DNA of 64,000 nt, from NCBI GenBank assembly GCA_903813345.2, contig CAIIXF020000009.1, positions 2,666,001-2,730,000 on the forward strand. The letters run 5' to 3'. The position numbers were made by a program, and so were the translations under genes. This stretch comes from Owenia fusiformis. Lineage: Eukaryota; Annelida; Polychaeta; Sabellida; Oweniidae. Shown here piece by piece: positions 37,201 to 48,306 of this stretch. Each line of letters begins with the position of its first letter. Positions within the stretch are counted from its first letter, which is position 1. Under the pieces are notes generated by a model. That model was not told the origin of the DNA. It saw nothing but the letters and a program-made list of their open reading frames with translations, and ran no database searches.

Positions 37201-38259
37201 CTGAAGACTGATTGATGAACAGAATGCAATTTGCCGTTCTGTTTATCATATGTGAAAATTGGAAATGTTGCGCAAACAAATGACGCTTGTTACCATATTA
37301 CTAAAGAGACTACCGTCATGAAATTAGAGGATTGTTGTATTGTTGTCAATCATGTATCAAACCAACGCGTTTAGAATCAAACCATTCGCATCTTTGCTTC
37401 TTGGACACCCTGAGGACAAAATGCTGCATATGTGCATACTTTTCGCACGTTTTAATTATCAAAGCTCGATTTTAAAACCTTTTAAGCCTAACATCTTTCT
37501 TTTTTTTTATAACAAGTCATTTGGAACCCCCCCCCTCTTCGTTTTTTCCATTACTTGTTACTTGTTTGGTTTCAATGATGCATATACTGTTATTGACCTT
37601 AGCCTCTTACCACTACAGACATGTATTGTTTTTTTTAGAAAAAAGGTAGGTCAGCGAAGGTCAAATCGAGGTCAATGTGACCTAGGGGAGGACGTTTTTG
37701 ATTGTTAATTGAGCCCCAACGTAGGAAAATCGGTCTCATCACAAAAAATCAAATTATGCAACAGAACCCAAAAAATGTGCCAAAGATTCAGAAAAATGTG
37801 CTAAAAGCAAATCCGTCTTCATGGTTTAGATCTATATCTCCAAGGAAAAATTGTTTACGTATAAGCCATGGCTTATTTGTAAGGTATATTTTTTTAAATA
37901 AACAAAACAATCGAAATTAAAAGACCGGTTTTACTGTGACGAAGCTCAATTTTATTTCAAAATAATATTTTTTGGTGCCAAAATGCCATGTATCTAAGAA
38001 GAAGTATTTCTATTATCATTCACTGAATCAAAAAATAACCAAGACAAAAACCTTTCAAGAACTGAACGTATGCACGTTCATATCAATTATATTATATTTC
38101 AAGATTTACTACAAATAGCGATCAGTGAAAAAATAGATAAATGCTACCCTTTGCATTCGTTTGATTTCACTTCTTAAAAGAGAGCTTCGTCTTCGTAGTT
38201 TAACTAGACTCTACACTAAGGGTAGATAATAAATGCGTGGGTTGATATAATTCCAACAT
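37201..38259. other. Non-coding interval with a receptor-site cluster
   Basis: It contains the half-site cluster at 37648. A segment at 37715-37800 (GGTCTCATCACAAAAA..AATGTGCCAAAGATT) has a diverged relative at 44130-44205, so part is a dispersed repeat. The 122-codon frame at 37340 is not protein-like. Confidence 0.4.
37648..37683. promoter_or_regulatory. Cluster of four AGGTCA nuclear-receptor half-sites
   Basis: AGGTCA occurs at 37648-37653, 37658-37663 and 37669-37674, and TGACCT at 37678-37683. The spacings are 4 (DR4), 5 (DR5) and an inverted pair with 3 (AGGTCAatgTGACCT). In known systems DR4 suits thyroid/LXR-type, DR5 retinoic-acid-type and IR3 estrogen-type receptors. No promoter or clear target gene is visible nearby, so function is inferred only from sequence. 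Confidence 0.5.
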
Positions 38260-38477
38260 ATTTTCAAAAATTCATCAGATTTATCATCGATTGTAATTGG
38301 GGGGGGGGAATTAATTGGGATAAATTTGGAGGCATTGAAAATAAAGTCAAGTTATATTTCCATCAATATTATAAGAGTTTTCCTCCCAAGTTATGTAAAT
38401 AAAAATTCAAACGTAAAGAGGCTTTAACACGTAGTTCAATGAGGGAGCTAAGGTTGCCAACATTTTGGAGGGGAGTG
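38260..38477 (+). mobile_element. Solo right half of the CACTCCCCTCC family
   Basis: It runs from TTTCAAAAATTCATCAGATT through GGCATTGAAAATAAAGTCAA and CTTTAACACGTAGTTCAATG to TTTTGGAGGGGAGTG, followed by TA. It matches the right arm of 11865-12707. A G-run occurs near 38300. No left arm is present. Confidence 0.85.
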
Positions 38478-38766
38478 TATCTCAAACCCCTAGATTTGTA
38501 CTCCAAAAATCCTATGTCTATGACTCAAGGTAAAAAATATCAGATGCACAAAAATAACCTTTAAGAAATCTACCTAACCAGACATTTGGGATCAATGGGC
38601 CAACTTTGCAATATGTTTAATGATAATTCTAATATGATACGTGACGTCACAATAACTATATCAAAATAATCGATTTACTGGTCTTTATTGGAGTATGCAT
38701 GACCGCTAAAATTCACAAATGCAAATATTTGTTTTTCTTGTTTATTTATCATATTAGAATCGTAAC

Positions 38767-38934
38767 AAAGACCTCGATTTTATGATTTATGTCAAATATG
38801 ACCTCGAATTTTATTCTGGCCATTGCCAAAGATCTCAATCGCTACGCGATTTCGGTCTTTTAACAATGAACAGAATACATTTTTCAGTCATAAATCACGC
38901 CATAATCATAAAATCTCGGTCTTTATTCCTTAAC
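38767..38934. mobile_element. 168-bp inverted-repeat MITE
   Basis: AAAGACCTCGATTTTATGAT at the left pairs with the right end, whose inverse reads AAAGACCGAGATTTTATGAT. Internal repeats of GACCTCGA/GATCTC are present. No coding capacity. Confidence 0.75.
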
Positions 38935-41689
38935 TGATTGACTGTCTTAACAAAATTTCAGCATTACATAATAGCGTTCATCTGAACAATGTTCACAGCG
39001 TTTCAAATGGTTTTCCATTACTCTTAAAAGTCATTCCATATGAAAAATAAAACCATATCTCAAATGAATCAGTTTCATCCATAATAGAGAGTAATTAATC
39101 AATGACAAAGATTAAGAATGGATAAAAAAGTGACAATATATAAGCCTTTTTACTAATATACCCGGGGTTCATTTACTTTGATGTAGCAAACGCACGGATA
39201 CAGTGCATTTATTTTACAGTCAATTCTGGGAATATACATCCAGGAGAGACATATTTGCTTTGCTATTGATGTGTTCTCCATCAGCAACTTGTAATTATAA
39301 TGGGAGAATCACTTTTGTCAAAACAAATGTCATGTCAGTCAGAAACTAAAGAGGTCAGGGAAAGATAAGCAAATACTATGAAGGGTGAACATTTTGATAA
39401 AATCTCCATTTTCTGCTATGGCTTATTTGTCATTATGTGCAGGATCAAAGCATAGCAAAACTATTTATTATAACAGCTACCAACTTATCTTAATTCCCAG
39501 GTTTAGTTTAGCAGAATTTGAAATGAGACGATTATTCACAATCTCTCTTGGAGACAGCGCCATACCTTATAATCAAAGGGGTTTGCATCAGATTAACATG
39601 CTAGTTCCCAGGCGGTATCGGTTTGGGGACAATCTCCCAAATGCAATGGTATTATACATTTGCTCTAAAGACATAGCCTCGGCAAATAAACATTTTGTAA
39701 TTTTCAAATGGCGGATGAATTTTAAAAACAGAATAACAGTGATCGAGGCAAACAAAAAGTAAATTACTGACACACATAGACTCATAAAGTATATGGGCAA
39801 GATGCTATAGCATCAGAGCCCAGAAAATAGTTAATTATAACGCTATGTGTTCGTGCAAAGGTTTTTCAGAAACTTTTGCACGAATGTCTATCATCAACCA
39901 ACCGATCGTATTGATAAATGATTCGTTTTTACCTTACTTTTATTGTACTGGAATTAAAAAGGGCCATTAATAAACAGTCGGCTCGTTCAGTAAGTTAGTC
40001 AACATTGGAAATTCGTATGTTCATCAATATTTACTGAGAATGGTGCCACAATTTGAAGCAAATCTCTGGTTTATTATTTTCAAAATACCTATACGCAAAC
40101 GTGGAAATGATAATTTTGATGTTCTGTTACACATTAGTGAAGTAATCTTTAAGATATGGTCTAAATTTCTGAATTTCCCCCGTTACCCTGTAGACCACTA
40201 CTGTTTTGTCATTTTTATCATGAAACAACCATAAATGTGTTTTTCTTGTTTAGATACAGAATGAACTTTCTGTTTTCGAATATTGAGAGATGGTACTGCA
40301 TTTGTTTTTTTATGATATGGAATAAACAAAGCCGTGTCAATTTACACTGTTATATCCAATATACTTATATTTCAAAGGTAGTTTTGAAGAATAATCAAGA
40401 AAATCCATGTTTTCAAATGGATTCATCCTTGTCAAAGAACGCGAATGAGGATATGCGGTTTGAAAAACTAACAACATATTTCAAGTTCTTATAATTCTTA
40501 GTTGAAGCAAATATTTTGAAAGTTGTAATTTCGAATGTAATCTCCTACTCAATGATCTTTCGGAATTAAAATTGCTGGATCACAGAACCTTGTCTTGCTC
40601 GAGATGCACGAGCATTGCTGTTAATACTTGATGTCGTTCGGATATTTGGGTGTAATTGATGTTTTCGGTAATATCCTACCAATGTTATATCCAACTTAAT
40701 TTTCGAAAGCCAAATATGATGGTCGCAAATTGATATTTAGGTCACACGTTGATGCATAAATTAAATATGTACATTAACTGTTGAATACACGCCGACTTAC
40801 ATTTATATAAATATAGTTTAACTCAAATCATAAATGCTTGAAACACTTTATCATCTAACTTGGTGAGTCTAATGTTTCATTTTAATTTAGAATTATGGTA
40901 TCGAATTTGAGTATGATTTTAGATGAGTCTCAAATAAAGCAATGAAAATGCATCAAACCTCTTGTAAAAATTCGAACGACTTTTCAAAAATCCTCCTTCA
41001 GAGCCCTATCAAAGTGCTCCCCGGGAATGAAAATTTCGTCTTGTGCAACCAAAATAACAGCGGGTACTTCGAATTTCTGTTTGAAGTTATAGCTTACATA
41101 TGTAAATTTAAAAACATCATCTCATTGAAAGGTACATGCAGTTTTTGGCGATCAATCATTATAAAAGGCTAAATATTGTGAAAAAACACGAGTTGACACG
41201 CTGACATTTGGAATTGCAGTTCCCTACATAATTGTCGACTCATGTTTAAAAGTCATGAAAACAAGGTTGAACATAAACTTTTGACCCAGTTACTGTCTAT
41301 TTATCATGGAATCGCAAAGGAATTTGTTACGGAGCGGTACATCTTAACGTACTTTTATCACACCTAACTCAAATATTTCGAATACTTATTTCGCGAACGT
41401 TTTGTTGAGAATGGATTCGTGGTATATTTATTATCTTAATAACCACCTCATGACTTATTTTGGAAATATCTACGATTTTTGAGATTTTTATTTTCGAATG
41501 TTGACTTAGTTACTGAACCTGATCATCAAGGACCTTTAACATTTGTTCTGAGCCCACCAAAGGGAGTCCCCCCTCAGCGGATCATTGATAGTCAAGTGTC
41601 CTACTACTTAGAAAATTACTTTTATTTAAGAACGTAGATTTCACTTCGAACCATATCGAAAGGGTTTTGAGACATAAATGATGCCATAC
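38935..41689. other. Intergenic or intronic, nothing recognised
   Basis: It contains a 125-codon plus frame at 39385-39762 without domain character and a small hairpin at 39850-39884 (TTCGTGCAAAG..CTTTTGCACGAA). No exon is convincing. Confidence 0.35.
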
Positions 41690-41807
41690 CTCGGCTGAGT
41701 CTTCAATAATAACAATTTGTTGATGTTCATGGTTATGAACGATATTGATAGCATCCTTAAGGAAGATACAACGCCCGGGATACAACGATCCCTTATTGCA
41801 AATATAT
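41690..41807 (-). CDS. Candidate exon with FCP1-phosphatase-like motif
   Basis: Minus-strand exon between a weak acceptor (TTGATAG) and a good donor (GAG|GTATGG). The peptide includes CIFLKDAINIVHN and HQQIVIIEDSAE. The pattern hydrophobic-IVII(E/D)D followed by E(V)W resembles the end of the FCP1/CPL-type CTD-phosphatase domain, where an Asp pair sits in IIDD(R/T)..VW. If so, the first Asp is replaced by Glu. Its donor phase (0) fits the start of the candidate exon at 37200. The similarity is short and I would not call a phosphatase from it. Confidence 0.2.
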
Positions 41808-43015
41808 CTATCAATAGAATTGTATAATGCATGCTAATTTACATTCAGCACAAACGGACGAATGGAAGTCTTGCTGATGAGGTGATAGAATGGCAATATC
41901 TAAGATGTTTCATTTTGAATACAGATCGGAAAAGAAAGGTCACCATAATCAAGTTGATAAAATAGAAAATAGTAAAACGATAGTATTACAATACAAAATC
42001 GATACAGAGCAAACATCGATGATGTTATCTAACGCATTTGACATTTTCATGAAGTAATAAACAAATGGATCCAAAGTTACCTAGCTATGCCCTTCTTAAT
42101 AGATAAAAATCGTTAATTATTCAGGCTTTCGAAATCAGCATACAATCAGTAGTTTTCAATCAACCAACAAAATCCAATTACAATTGTGTGACTTTTGTTA
42201 AGTTTAATTTCCTGATTTGTTTCAAATCCTTGATTAAGTGAGACGTATCGGACAGAATCATGCGAATATTTATCCAGAAGATTGCGGATGCTTTCTTTGG
42301 CCCTTTAATCATGCTGAAGAAACCTAAATTGAAAGAAGGAGATAATTTGATCTGAAAGTTTCCTTTCTTCTTTCAGTTTACCAAATAGCTTCCTATAGCA
42401 AGCAGTAAACATATGATGTTGACTTTCCTCCTTACATGTTTTTTCCATTAGGACTTCATTTGAAATCGGCTTGTTATGTGTAATCATCTCTTTTTTATCA
42501 TAATGACATTATTTGATCAAAATAATTAAGGATATTTACACAATTTTTGAATTACTGAGTATTGTTGAAGAGTTTTTTTGCAGCTGACACGCTGATCGTA
42601 AACCTAAATCCCACCTTTATCAAAAATTCCCAAAACACTAAGTATGTTTGGTTTCCAAGAATACACTTCATTGACCAAAATAAGAGGTTTTGTTCTATTT
42701 CAGGAATGTTGCTCCTGTGCAACCCCTTACCGGTCACAAATCTGGAAATAAATTGTTTATGTATAGTGAGTTTCTTCAGTAATCTCACATAAACGTCTCG
42801 GTCTATAATTCCTGAGTATTGCTTCCAGTTTTACTCAGGGGGATCTTTGCATATAAAGAGCGTCTGGGACGCTAGCTTCATTTTTAATTTGATTTCGGAA
42901 TCATGTACATTCCACGACATTCCTCCAAACTTAACTTGTTTTTTTAAATTCTTTATTTCTTTAAGTCTGCTCCTGAAAAGAAAATACCACGTTGGGGAGG
43001 ACGGAGGTTGGTTCC

Positions 43016-43033
43016 CGGGGGGGGGGGGGGGGT
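43016..43033. repeat. Poly-G homopolymer tract
   Basis: A long G run follows GGTTCCC, and a second occurs near 43180-43191. Similar G or C runs are at 31810-31827, 32916-32930, 38300 and 47888. They sit in or near transposon-derived sequence and are prone to length error. Confidence 0.8.
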
Positions 43034-43566
43034 TGCTCAACCCCTAATGGGATTCAAAGCATCCGTCGTGTTGAATGATAAAACTCTAAATCAAGCAGGC
43101 AATTTTAAGCAGTTACCAAATGTCAGTAACAAAACATTTTATCCTTTACAGTAACCACATCGGGGCGAGCGCCCCTCTGAAGGGGGGGGGGGTAAACACA
43201 CAGTACCATCGGAACAATAAAATCTTAAATCAAACCCAATACTCAAACGAAAAGTTAGCTGGTTATCTATCTATAAAATATACAAATAAATGTAGTCAAT
43301 ATTTGAAGATCAAAATAAATTTATTTATTTCAAAGTGATATTTTCTATCGTGATAGGTATTTTCTTCGCTTAGAATGAACGAGTCGATTAGTATCGCCCG
43401 TAGCTGACAATATTATTTCAAAAGACAGTGCAAAGACTAGTTCCTAGACGTGTCAAGAATTGGAATCCCATATTCCACGCAGTGTTAAATGTCAAACATA
43501 AATATGGATACAATCACATGAGTTATGAGATAATAAAAAGAAAAACAGTGGAAAGAGACAACTCAC

Positions 43567-43773
43567 GTAAGCTAATATATCGTTTCTTGAGATAAAAGCA
43601 TGGAACAAAGTGATGAACAGAAACGAAACAGTCAAAATTGGATGCGGATGCCTTAATTAGAGCAATTTCGGTTTTGATTATAACTGAAGGAATATGACGA
43701 CTCACGCAGGCTTCGAATAGTTGCTTTAAACTAAACGCTGGTTCAAAGTTCAGCCTCGAGCTCATGTATCCCA
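43567..43773 (-). CDS. Candidate internal exon, unrecognised
   Basis: A minus-strand segment of 207 nt (69 codons) lies between an acceptor (CTTGCACATAG) and a consensus donor (C|GTGAGT), both in phase 1. The peptide contains GYMSSRLNFEPAFSLKQLFE and later FDCFVSVHHFVPCFYLKKR. Codon use looks more mixed than surrounding chance frames. No domain recognised. It abuts a GC-rich patch (43780-44060) that may be mobile DNA, so a transposon origin is possible. Confidence 0.25.
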
Positions 43774-43779
43774 CTATGT

Positions 43780-44060
43780 GCAAGTGGTGCATGAGCACGG
43801 ATCTCTGTGCGCGAGATGAGAAACATGTTCGGGAGCAAGGAAAAGGTGGTGCTCAACTGAAGATTTTATGTTCGCGATGTGAGAATCGTGGTTCGAGTGC
43901 CAGAAACGTCGTAGTTCCCGAGGTCAGAACTGATGTTGGAAGTCTAAGAGGCCTGATATAGAAAATACACATTGCTTAACCTTACCTTTTATGATGCATA
44001 TTTCTCGATTTTGGGAAGCTACGGCCGCCGTACGGTTGCCGTAGATCAAATGTAACTGAG
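43780..44060. repeat. GC-rich patch, probable transposon fragment
   Basis: CpG-bearing sequence out of character with its surroundings, ending in a palindromic GCCGCCGTACGG..GCCGTAG cluster like that at 29429-29912. It is followed at 44116-44205 by a repeat related to 37715-37800. Confidence 0.35.
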
Positions 44061-44429
44061 GCAAACTGGCCATACGTGAATTTATATGCAGCCATATGTT
44101 GTGTCACTGGTACATATGAGCCCGGCCAAAGGAAAACAGGTCTCATTACAAAAATTGAAATTGTGCTACAGAGCCAAAAATGTGCCCAAGATTAAGAGGA
44201 AAAAAAACAAAATATTGAAAAATCTGGGATAAGACCCCCTTTCCTGTGGCCTGGCTCATATAATGACGGATGGAGGAACGAGTCAGTTCACGCGCGGCAA
44301 TTTATTGTTGTCTTTATTAACGTCATTGACCAGATTCCAAAATGAACTGCTAGCAATGAACATAACAACAAACGCAAACAGATCGATTTAGTGCTTGTTT
44401 TATGCTTTATTTATAGCCTTTCCATCTCA

Positions 44430-44560
44430 TCCCAGTTTCCTTCAACTCATCGCTAGCTATCTTTGTTAACTCATAAAAATGACATTACCAGTGACAATTA
44501 ATGTTTTGATGTACAATTAACATGCAGCAGAGCGATGTACTGGAAATGTACATGTTATTA
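44430..44560 (+). repeat. Left copy of a diverged duplication flanking the gap
   Basis: TTTCCTTCAACTCAT..GCTAGCTATCTTTGTTAACT, AAAATGACATTACCAG and ATGTACAATTAACATGCAGC have close counterparts at 45865-45965 across the gap, in the same orientation, roughly 75-80% similar by eye. Confidence 0.7.
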
Positions 44561-44592
44561 TGTTTTATTCTCTGTATTTCATTTCCACTGAA

Positions 44593-44841
44593 GATACATT
44601 ACAAATGTCCTTGGCAGGCTACTTTTATGGTCCTGCCATCTATAGATCTAAGCATCGACTCATTTTGTATGATATGCATGTTTTTGAAGGTAAATACAGA
44701 CAAATTGATGCCAAAGACTTAACCTCTGCTGACATCGCAGTGGACAAAATGAGGCAAGGAATCCGTACTAATTCCATTCTTAGTCGATACAAAACCGTGA
44801 TTGGTTTGTCTGATACTTTATGCAAGTATACCCAAACAAAG
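44593..44841 (+). CDS. Candidate exon, unrecognised protein
   Basis: The plus strand shows a pyrimidine-rich acceptor (TTCATTTCCACTGAAG at about 44592), ~83 open codons and a consensus donor ACAAAG|GTAAGG at 44841. The peptide includes GYFYGPAIYRSKHRLILYD, FEGKYRQIDAKDL and VDKMRQGIRTNSILSRYKT, and has ordinary coding composition. HRLILYDMHVFEGKYRQI superficially fits the beta-gamma crystallin Greek-key pattern (aromatic-x4-F-x-G), but what follows does not, so I leave it unnamed. The sequence just upstream is duplicated beyond the gap at 45865, where this exon is not found. Confidence 0.4.
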
Positions 44842-45117
44842 GTAAGGTCCGTATAGAAATGTGACTCATGAAGATCGTTCACTTATCAGTAAATTGAGAT
44901 ATGTTTATTGCGCGTCAGAATAGTTCGATTATCTATGTCTAGACAATGCTACTTGACACGTTAAAAAAGACAATTAAATTTCCGACGAGGTTAGGTAGAT
45001 AACTTTCTTGAATAACTTGTTGTTTCAAAGAACATCTATGGAGAGAACGGCGTCACGTTAGCTATTTTCTTTAGAACGTTTTCATTTGTCAATAACTTTG
45101 TCAAAAACTGAAAGGCT

Positions 45118-45617
45118 NNNNNNNNNNNNNNNNNNNNNNNNNNNNNNNNNNNNNNNNNNNNNNNNNNNNNNNNNNNNNNNNNNNNNNNNNNNNNNNNNNN
45201 NNNNNNNNNNNNNNNNNNNNNNNNNNNNNNNNNNNNNNNNNNNNNNNNNNNNNNNNNNNNNNNNNNNNNNNNNNNNNNNNNNNNNNNNNNNNNNNNNNNN
45301 NNNNNNNNNNNNNNNNNNNNNNNNNNNNNNNNNNNNNNNNNNNNNNNNNNNNNNNNNNNNNNNNNNNNNNNNNNNNNNNNNNNNNNNNNNNNNNNNNNNN
45401 NNNNNNNNNNNNNNNNNNNNNNNNNNNNNNNNNNNNNNNNNNNNNNNNNNNNNNNNNNNNNNNNNNNNNNNNNNNNNNNNNNNNNNNNNNNNNNNNNNNN
45501 NNNNNNNNNNNNNNNNNNNNNNNNNNNNNNNNNNNNNNNNNNNNNNNNNNNNNNNNNNNNNNNNNNNNNNNNNNNNNNNNNNNNNNNNNNNNNNNNNNNN
45601 NNNNNNNNNNNNNNNNN
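45118..45617. other. Assembly gap (500 Ns)
   Basis: An unbroken run of exactly 500 N, the conventional size for a scaffold gap of unknown length. Open frames reported across it are meaningless. Confidence 1.
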
Positions 45618-45864
45618 TTTTCTGTTGAATAGCGAGACACAAAAGTGAAGTACGCGTTTTCCCACAAACTTATTGAACGACCTGGTACACACAGGCCATT
45701 CCAATGTTGCCATCAGTCGATAAAGTATGGGACATGTGTACATGACGTATACGTTTTACAATCGTTATTCACCAGAATGCAAAATATCCATAGACAATAA
45801 ACATCATATTGGCAAACTGATCATTGTTGTTCTTATTTATGACCCGACTAATTCATGCAGTTTT

Positions 45865-45965
45865 CCTTCGACTCACTGCTACCGTAGCTATCTTTGTCAA
45901 CTAATAAAAATGATATTACCAGAGACAATAACCGTTCTGTGTACAATAATCATGCAAAAAAGCAA
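45865..45965 (+). repeat. Right copy of the duplication flanking the gap
   Basis: TTTTCCTTCGACTCA..GTAGCTATCTTTGTCAACT and GTGTACAATAATCATGCA correspond to 44430-44530. Similarity ends just before 46009, where ACAGGGTGGGGCAAAAAGGG begins, which looks like a transposon end. Confidence 0.7.
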
Positions 45966-46225
45966 TGAAGTGGAAACGCTAATGGTAATATGTACAGGGT
46001 GGGGCAAAAAGGGTAACACGGCAAATCATATTTGACACAATTTGACCCTGTCTTGTATTTGTTCTTTCCTTCTAGTTAAGTTCCAATAGTGTTTTGACGT
46101 TTGGTAATGCAATACCTAATTCTGCTTGAAAGCCATCGTGTTCTTTTTTTGTCATATTCTAAAAGTATTGTTTTCTCAATCCACAGCAATTTGTTGATTG
46201 TTTCACTCACAAATTGGAAGCGAAG

Positions 46226-46388
46226 TAATGCCTGGGTCACATTTGCTCCGATCCATCGGCCGGCGCCCGGCCGATTGAGTGTGTTTGAGTGTTTTGTTGA
46301 ATATTGTATTCATTTTTGAACAAAATTGAAAATACTCAATCGCCCGGGCGCCGTTGTGAAAATCGAAGCAAATGTGACCAAGGCATTA
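46226..46388. mobile_element. 163-bp GC-centred MITE
   Basis: TAATGCCTGGGTCACATTTG and the inverted right end TAATGCCTTGGTCACATTTG are nearly identical. The arms continue to GCTYCGAT and an inner CGCCCGG/CCGGGCG pair. The direct pentamer TAATG on both outer edges may be the target duplication. A deleted relative is at 59865-59888. Confidence 0.85.
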
Positions 46389-47308
46389 ATGTCGAATGCC
46401 CATTTACAAAACATGCTCAAAATGTTAAAACGTGCCTCACTCACCGGCCATAAATTCCACCTAACCAGATTTTTATATGTTGGGTTAATGTCTATACTAA
46501 AAACCCTTGAAACATTGACACTTAAGTGATAAGAAAGAAGCTCACCGTGTACATTTCTCTGAAAAACATTTTCACTTACAGACTTCTATTTTTAACAGGG
46601 TAATTTGTGCTGAACAAGACTCCTTCGTATGCCAGCGGGCGCAATCCACCCGCGCACCACTTAAAGAGCCTTGTCAGCAGGTATCACGAAAAAGAACAAT
46701 AAGCTCCGCGATGCAAATTACATGTTTTCCTGCTAAATGGTAGAAAACACTTTAAGCCCTTCAGATCAAGTCAAAGTAATAAGTGAGATGGAAAATATAT
46801 AGAGATAATTTTCAAGTACATATTATTATAGTCTCCAACTTTGTTATGGACCGTGTTCGGCATTCGGCGTTCGGTGGTTGGTGTTCGGCGTTTTGCTCGA
46901 AGTTTTGGATTGTAATTATTGCATCGTAGGTGTGACCATCAAAAGAGATTGAAAGTCTGTAATCACGTTTGTCATAGACTCCTGTATAAAATATTGACAA
47001 TGTGCAGATAAGGCACTCGTTACATTGGTTCATATCACACCAGGGACACATTAAACCATGTTTCAAATAACTTAGTCGCGTTGATATTGCACAAAACGCA
47101 GAGCGTAATCAACATTAAATGGAATGATAAGATGAGAAACAACTGTAAAAATGATTAAATGAGCCCTTCAAGAAATATATTCCCATAGATTCTATCTATT
47201 CCATTAGAATTGTGTACGGAAAATAAAATTATTACAATGTTGGTATACAATTATTGATTTCAGCCCTTTCGTGTTATTTGAAAATAAAACTATCTAATAC
47301 TATTTACA
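46389..47308. other. Intergenic, with a heptamer minisatellite
   Basis: At 46856-46903 the motif TTCGGCG/TTCGGTG repeats several times (GTGTTCGGCATTCGGCGTTC...). Otherwise nothing recognised. Confidence 0.5.
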
Positions 47309-48306
47309 GGGTGGTCCAAAAAGTGAGTCCCTGCAATGGGCCATATTTCCCCTATTACTTGCAGGAATTCTTTTAAATGTTCACATGTTGTAGAGGAAGG
47401 TCTTAAATTTATGTTGGTGTCATACATTCTTCTTAGTCTTGAAATTTGCAGAAATTATCAGCCCTAACCAAATATTACTGAAAATGGATAAAATGTGATT
47501 TTCAATATCTGTGATTCTTCAACCCTTCAACACCCTTCCACTGACATTTTTAATCGGGAGTCTTAAAGAACTAATATTTCTGACTTTGTTTGGTTTTGAA
47601 TCACGCACATTATGGCTTTTAAACCAGCATTCTGCCTTTGTTAGTCGCAAAATTATTGTGATCTTAAGAAATGTCCCAAGCTTCCATAGATGGTAACATT
47701 TTCCAGTGAAATCGCGAACATACGCCTATATGATCTAGAAATGTCAATATCTTCATAAATCATGAACCAATTCTCATGAAATATGGCTCAAAACATTGAA
47801 CATTGGATTTTCTTTTGATTTCTTAAAGATATTTGATGAAGGGCTTCTCAAATTCCTGGTCATAGGGGCCAACTTCCTTCCACAAGAGCCCCCCCCCCCA
47901 CTAACTGTTGGTGTAGGTAACATACCCCTGAACTGTTGAACGGTTAAAATTGGTCAAAATGATCAATGAAAGTCTGAGATGTGTTTTCTGCCTGAATATC
48001 TCTTTTTTCATGTGGTAGGGATTCAAACTTATATGTTTAACTGAAAGCTGTTCAAGATCATCCAATGTGTTTCAACAATTTCCGTGAATCACATTATTGG
48101 GTAAAATGTTGCACAATATCTAATTTTCAGGCATGTTTGTTAAACTCTTGTAATTTCTTCAAAATTTAAGACTGGGCATGAATAATGGCATCAACCACAA
48201 TTTTAGACCTTTCTCTACAATATGTGATGATATGAGTTTATTCATGTAAGTATTAAGGTAAACATAGCCTGTTGCAGAGGTTCACATTTTTGGACCCACC
48301 CTACCG
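47309..48306. mobile_element. ~1-kb long-TIR element (AGGGTGGTCCAAAA family)
   Basis: The left end ACAGGGTGGTCCAAAAAGTG and the inverted right end GGTAGGGTGGGTCCAAAAAT start arms of ~180 bp. The arms share CACATRTTGTAGAGRAAGGTCT and AGTCTT(G/A)AA.TTTG(C/A)AGAAATTA, ~70-75% similar by eye. No transposase frame. Related ends occur at 23530, 46009 and (inverted) 51712. A C-run lies inside at 47888. Confidence 0.75.

Noticed and set aside
37340-37708. 122-codon plus-strand frame
   Set aside because: Low-complexity hydrophobic runs from T-rich DNA; its end translates the receptor half-site cluster.
39385-39762. 125-codon plus-strand frame
   Set aside because: No recognisable motif, overlapping minus frame of similar quality, no convincing splice sites.
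44640-44720. Beta-gamma crystallin Greek key in the candidate exon
   Set aside because: One motif fits, but the required second half of the domain (Ser-x-W-type strand) is missing.
45036-45743. Frames of 180-235 codons across the N run
   Set aside because: Made of undetermined bases; only the gap is real.
46812-47066. 84-codon minus frame with NAEHQPPNAECRTR
   Set aside because: Product of a heptamer minisatellite (TTCGGYG)n.
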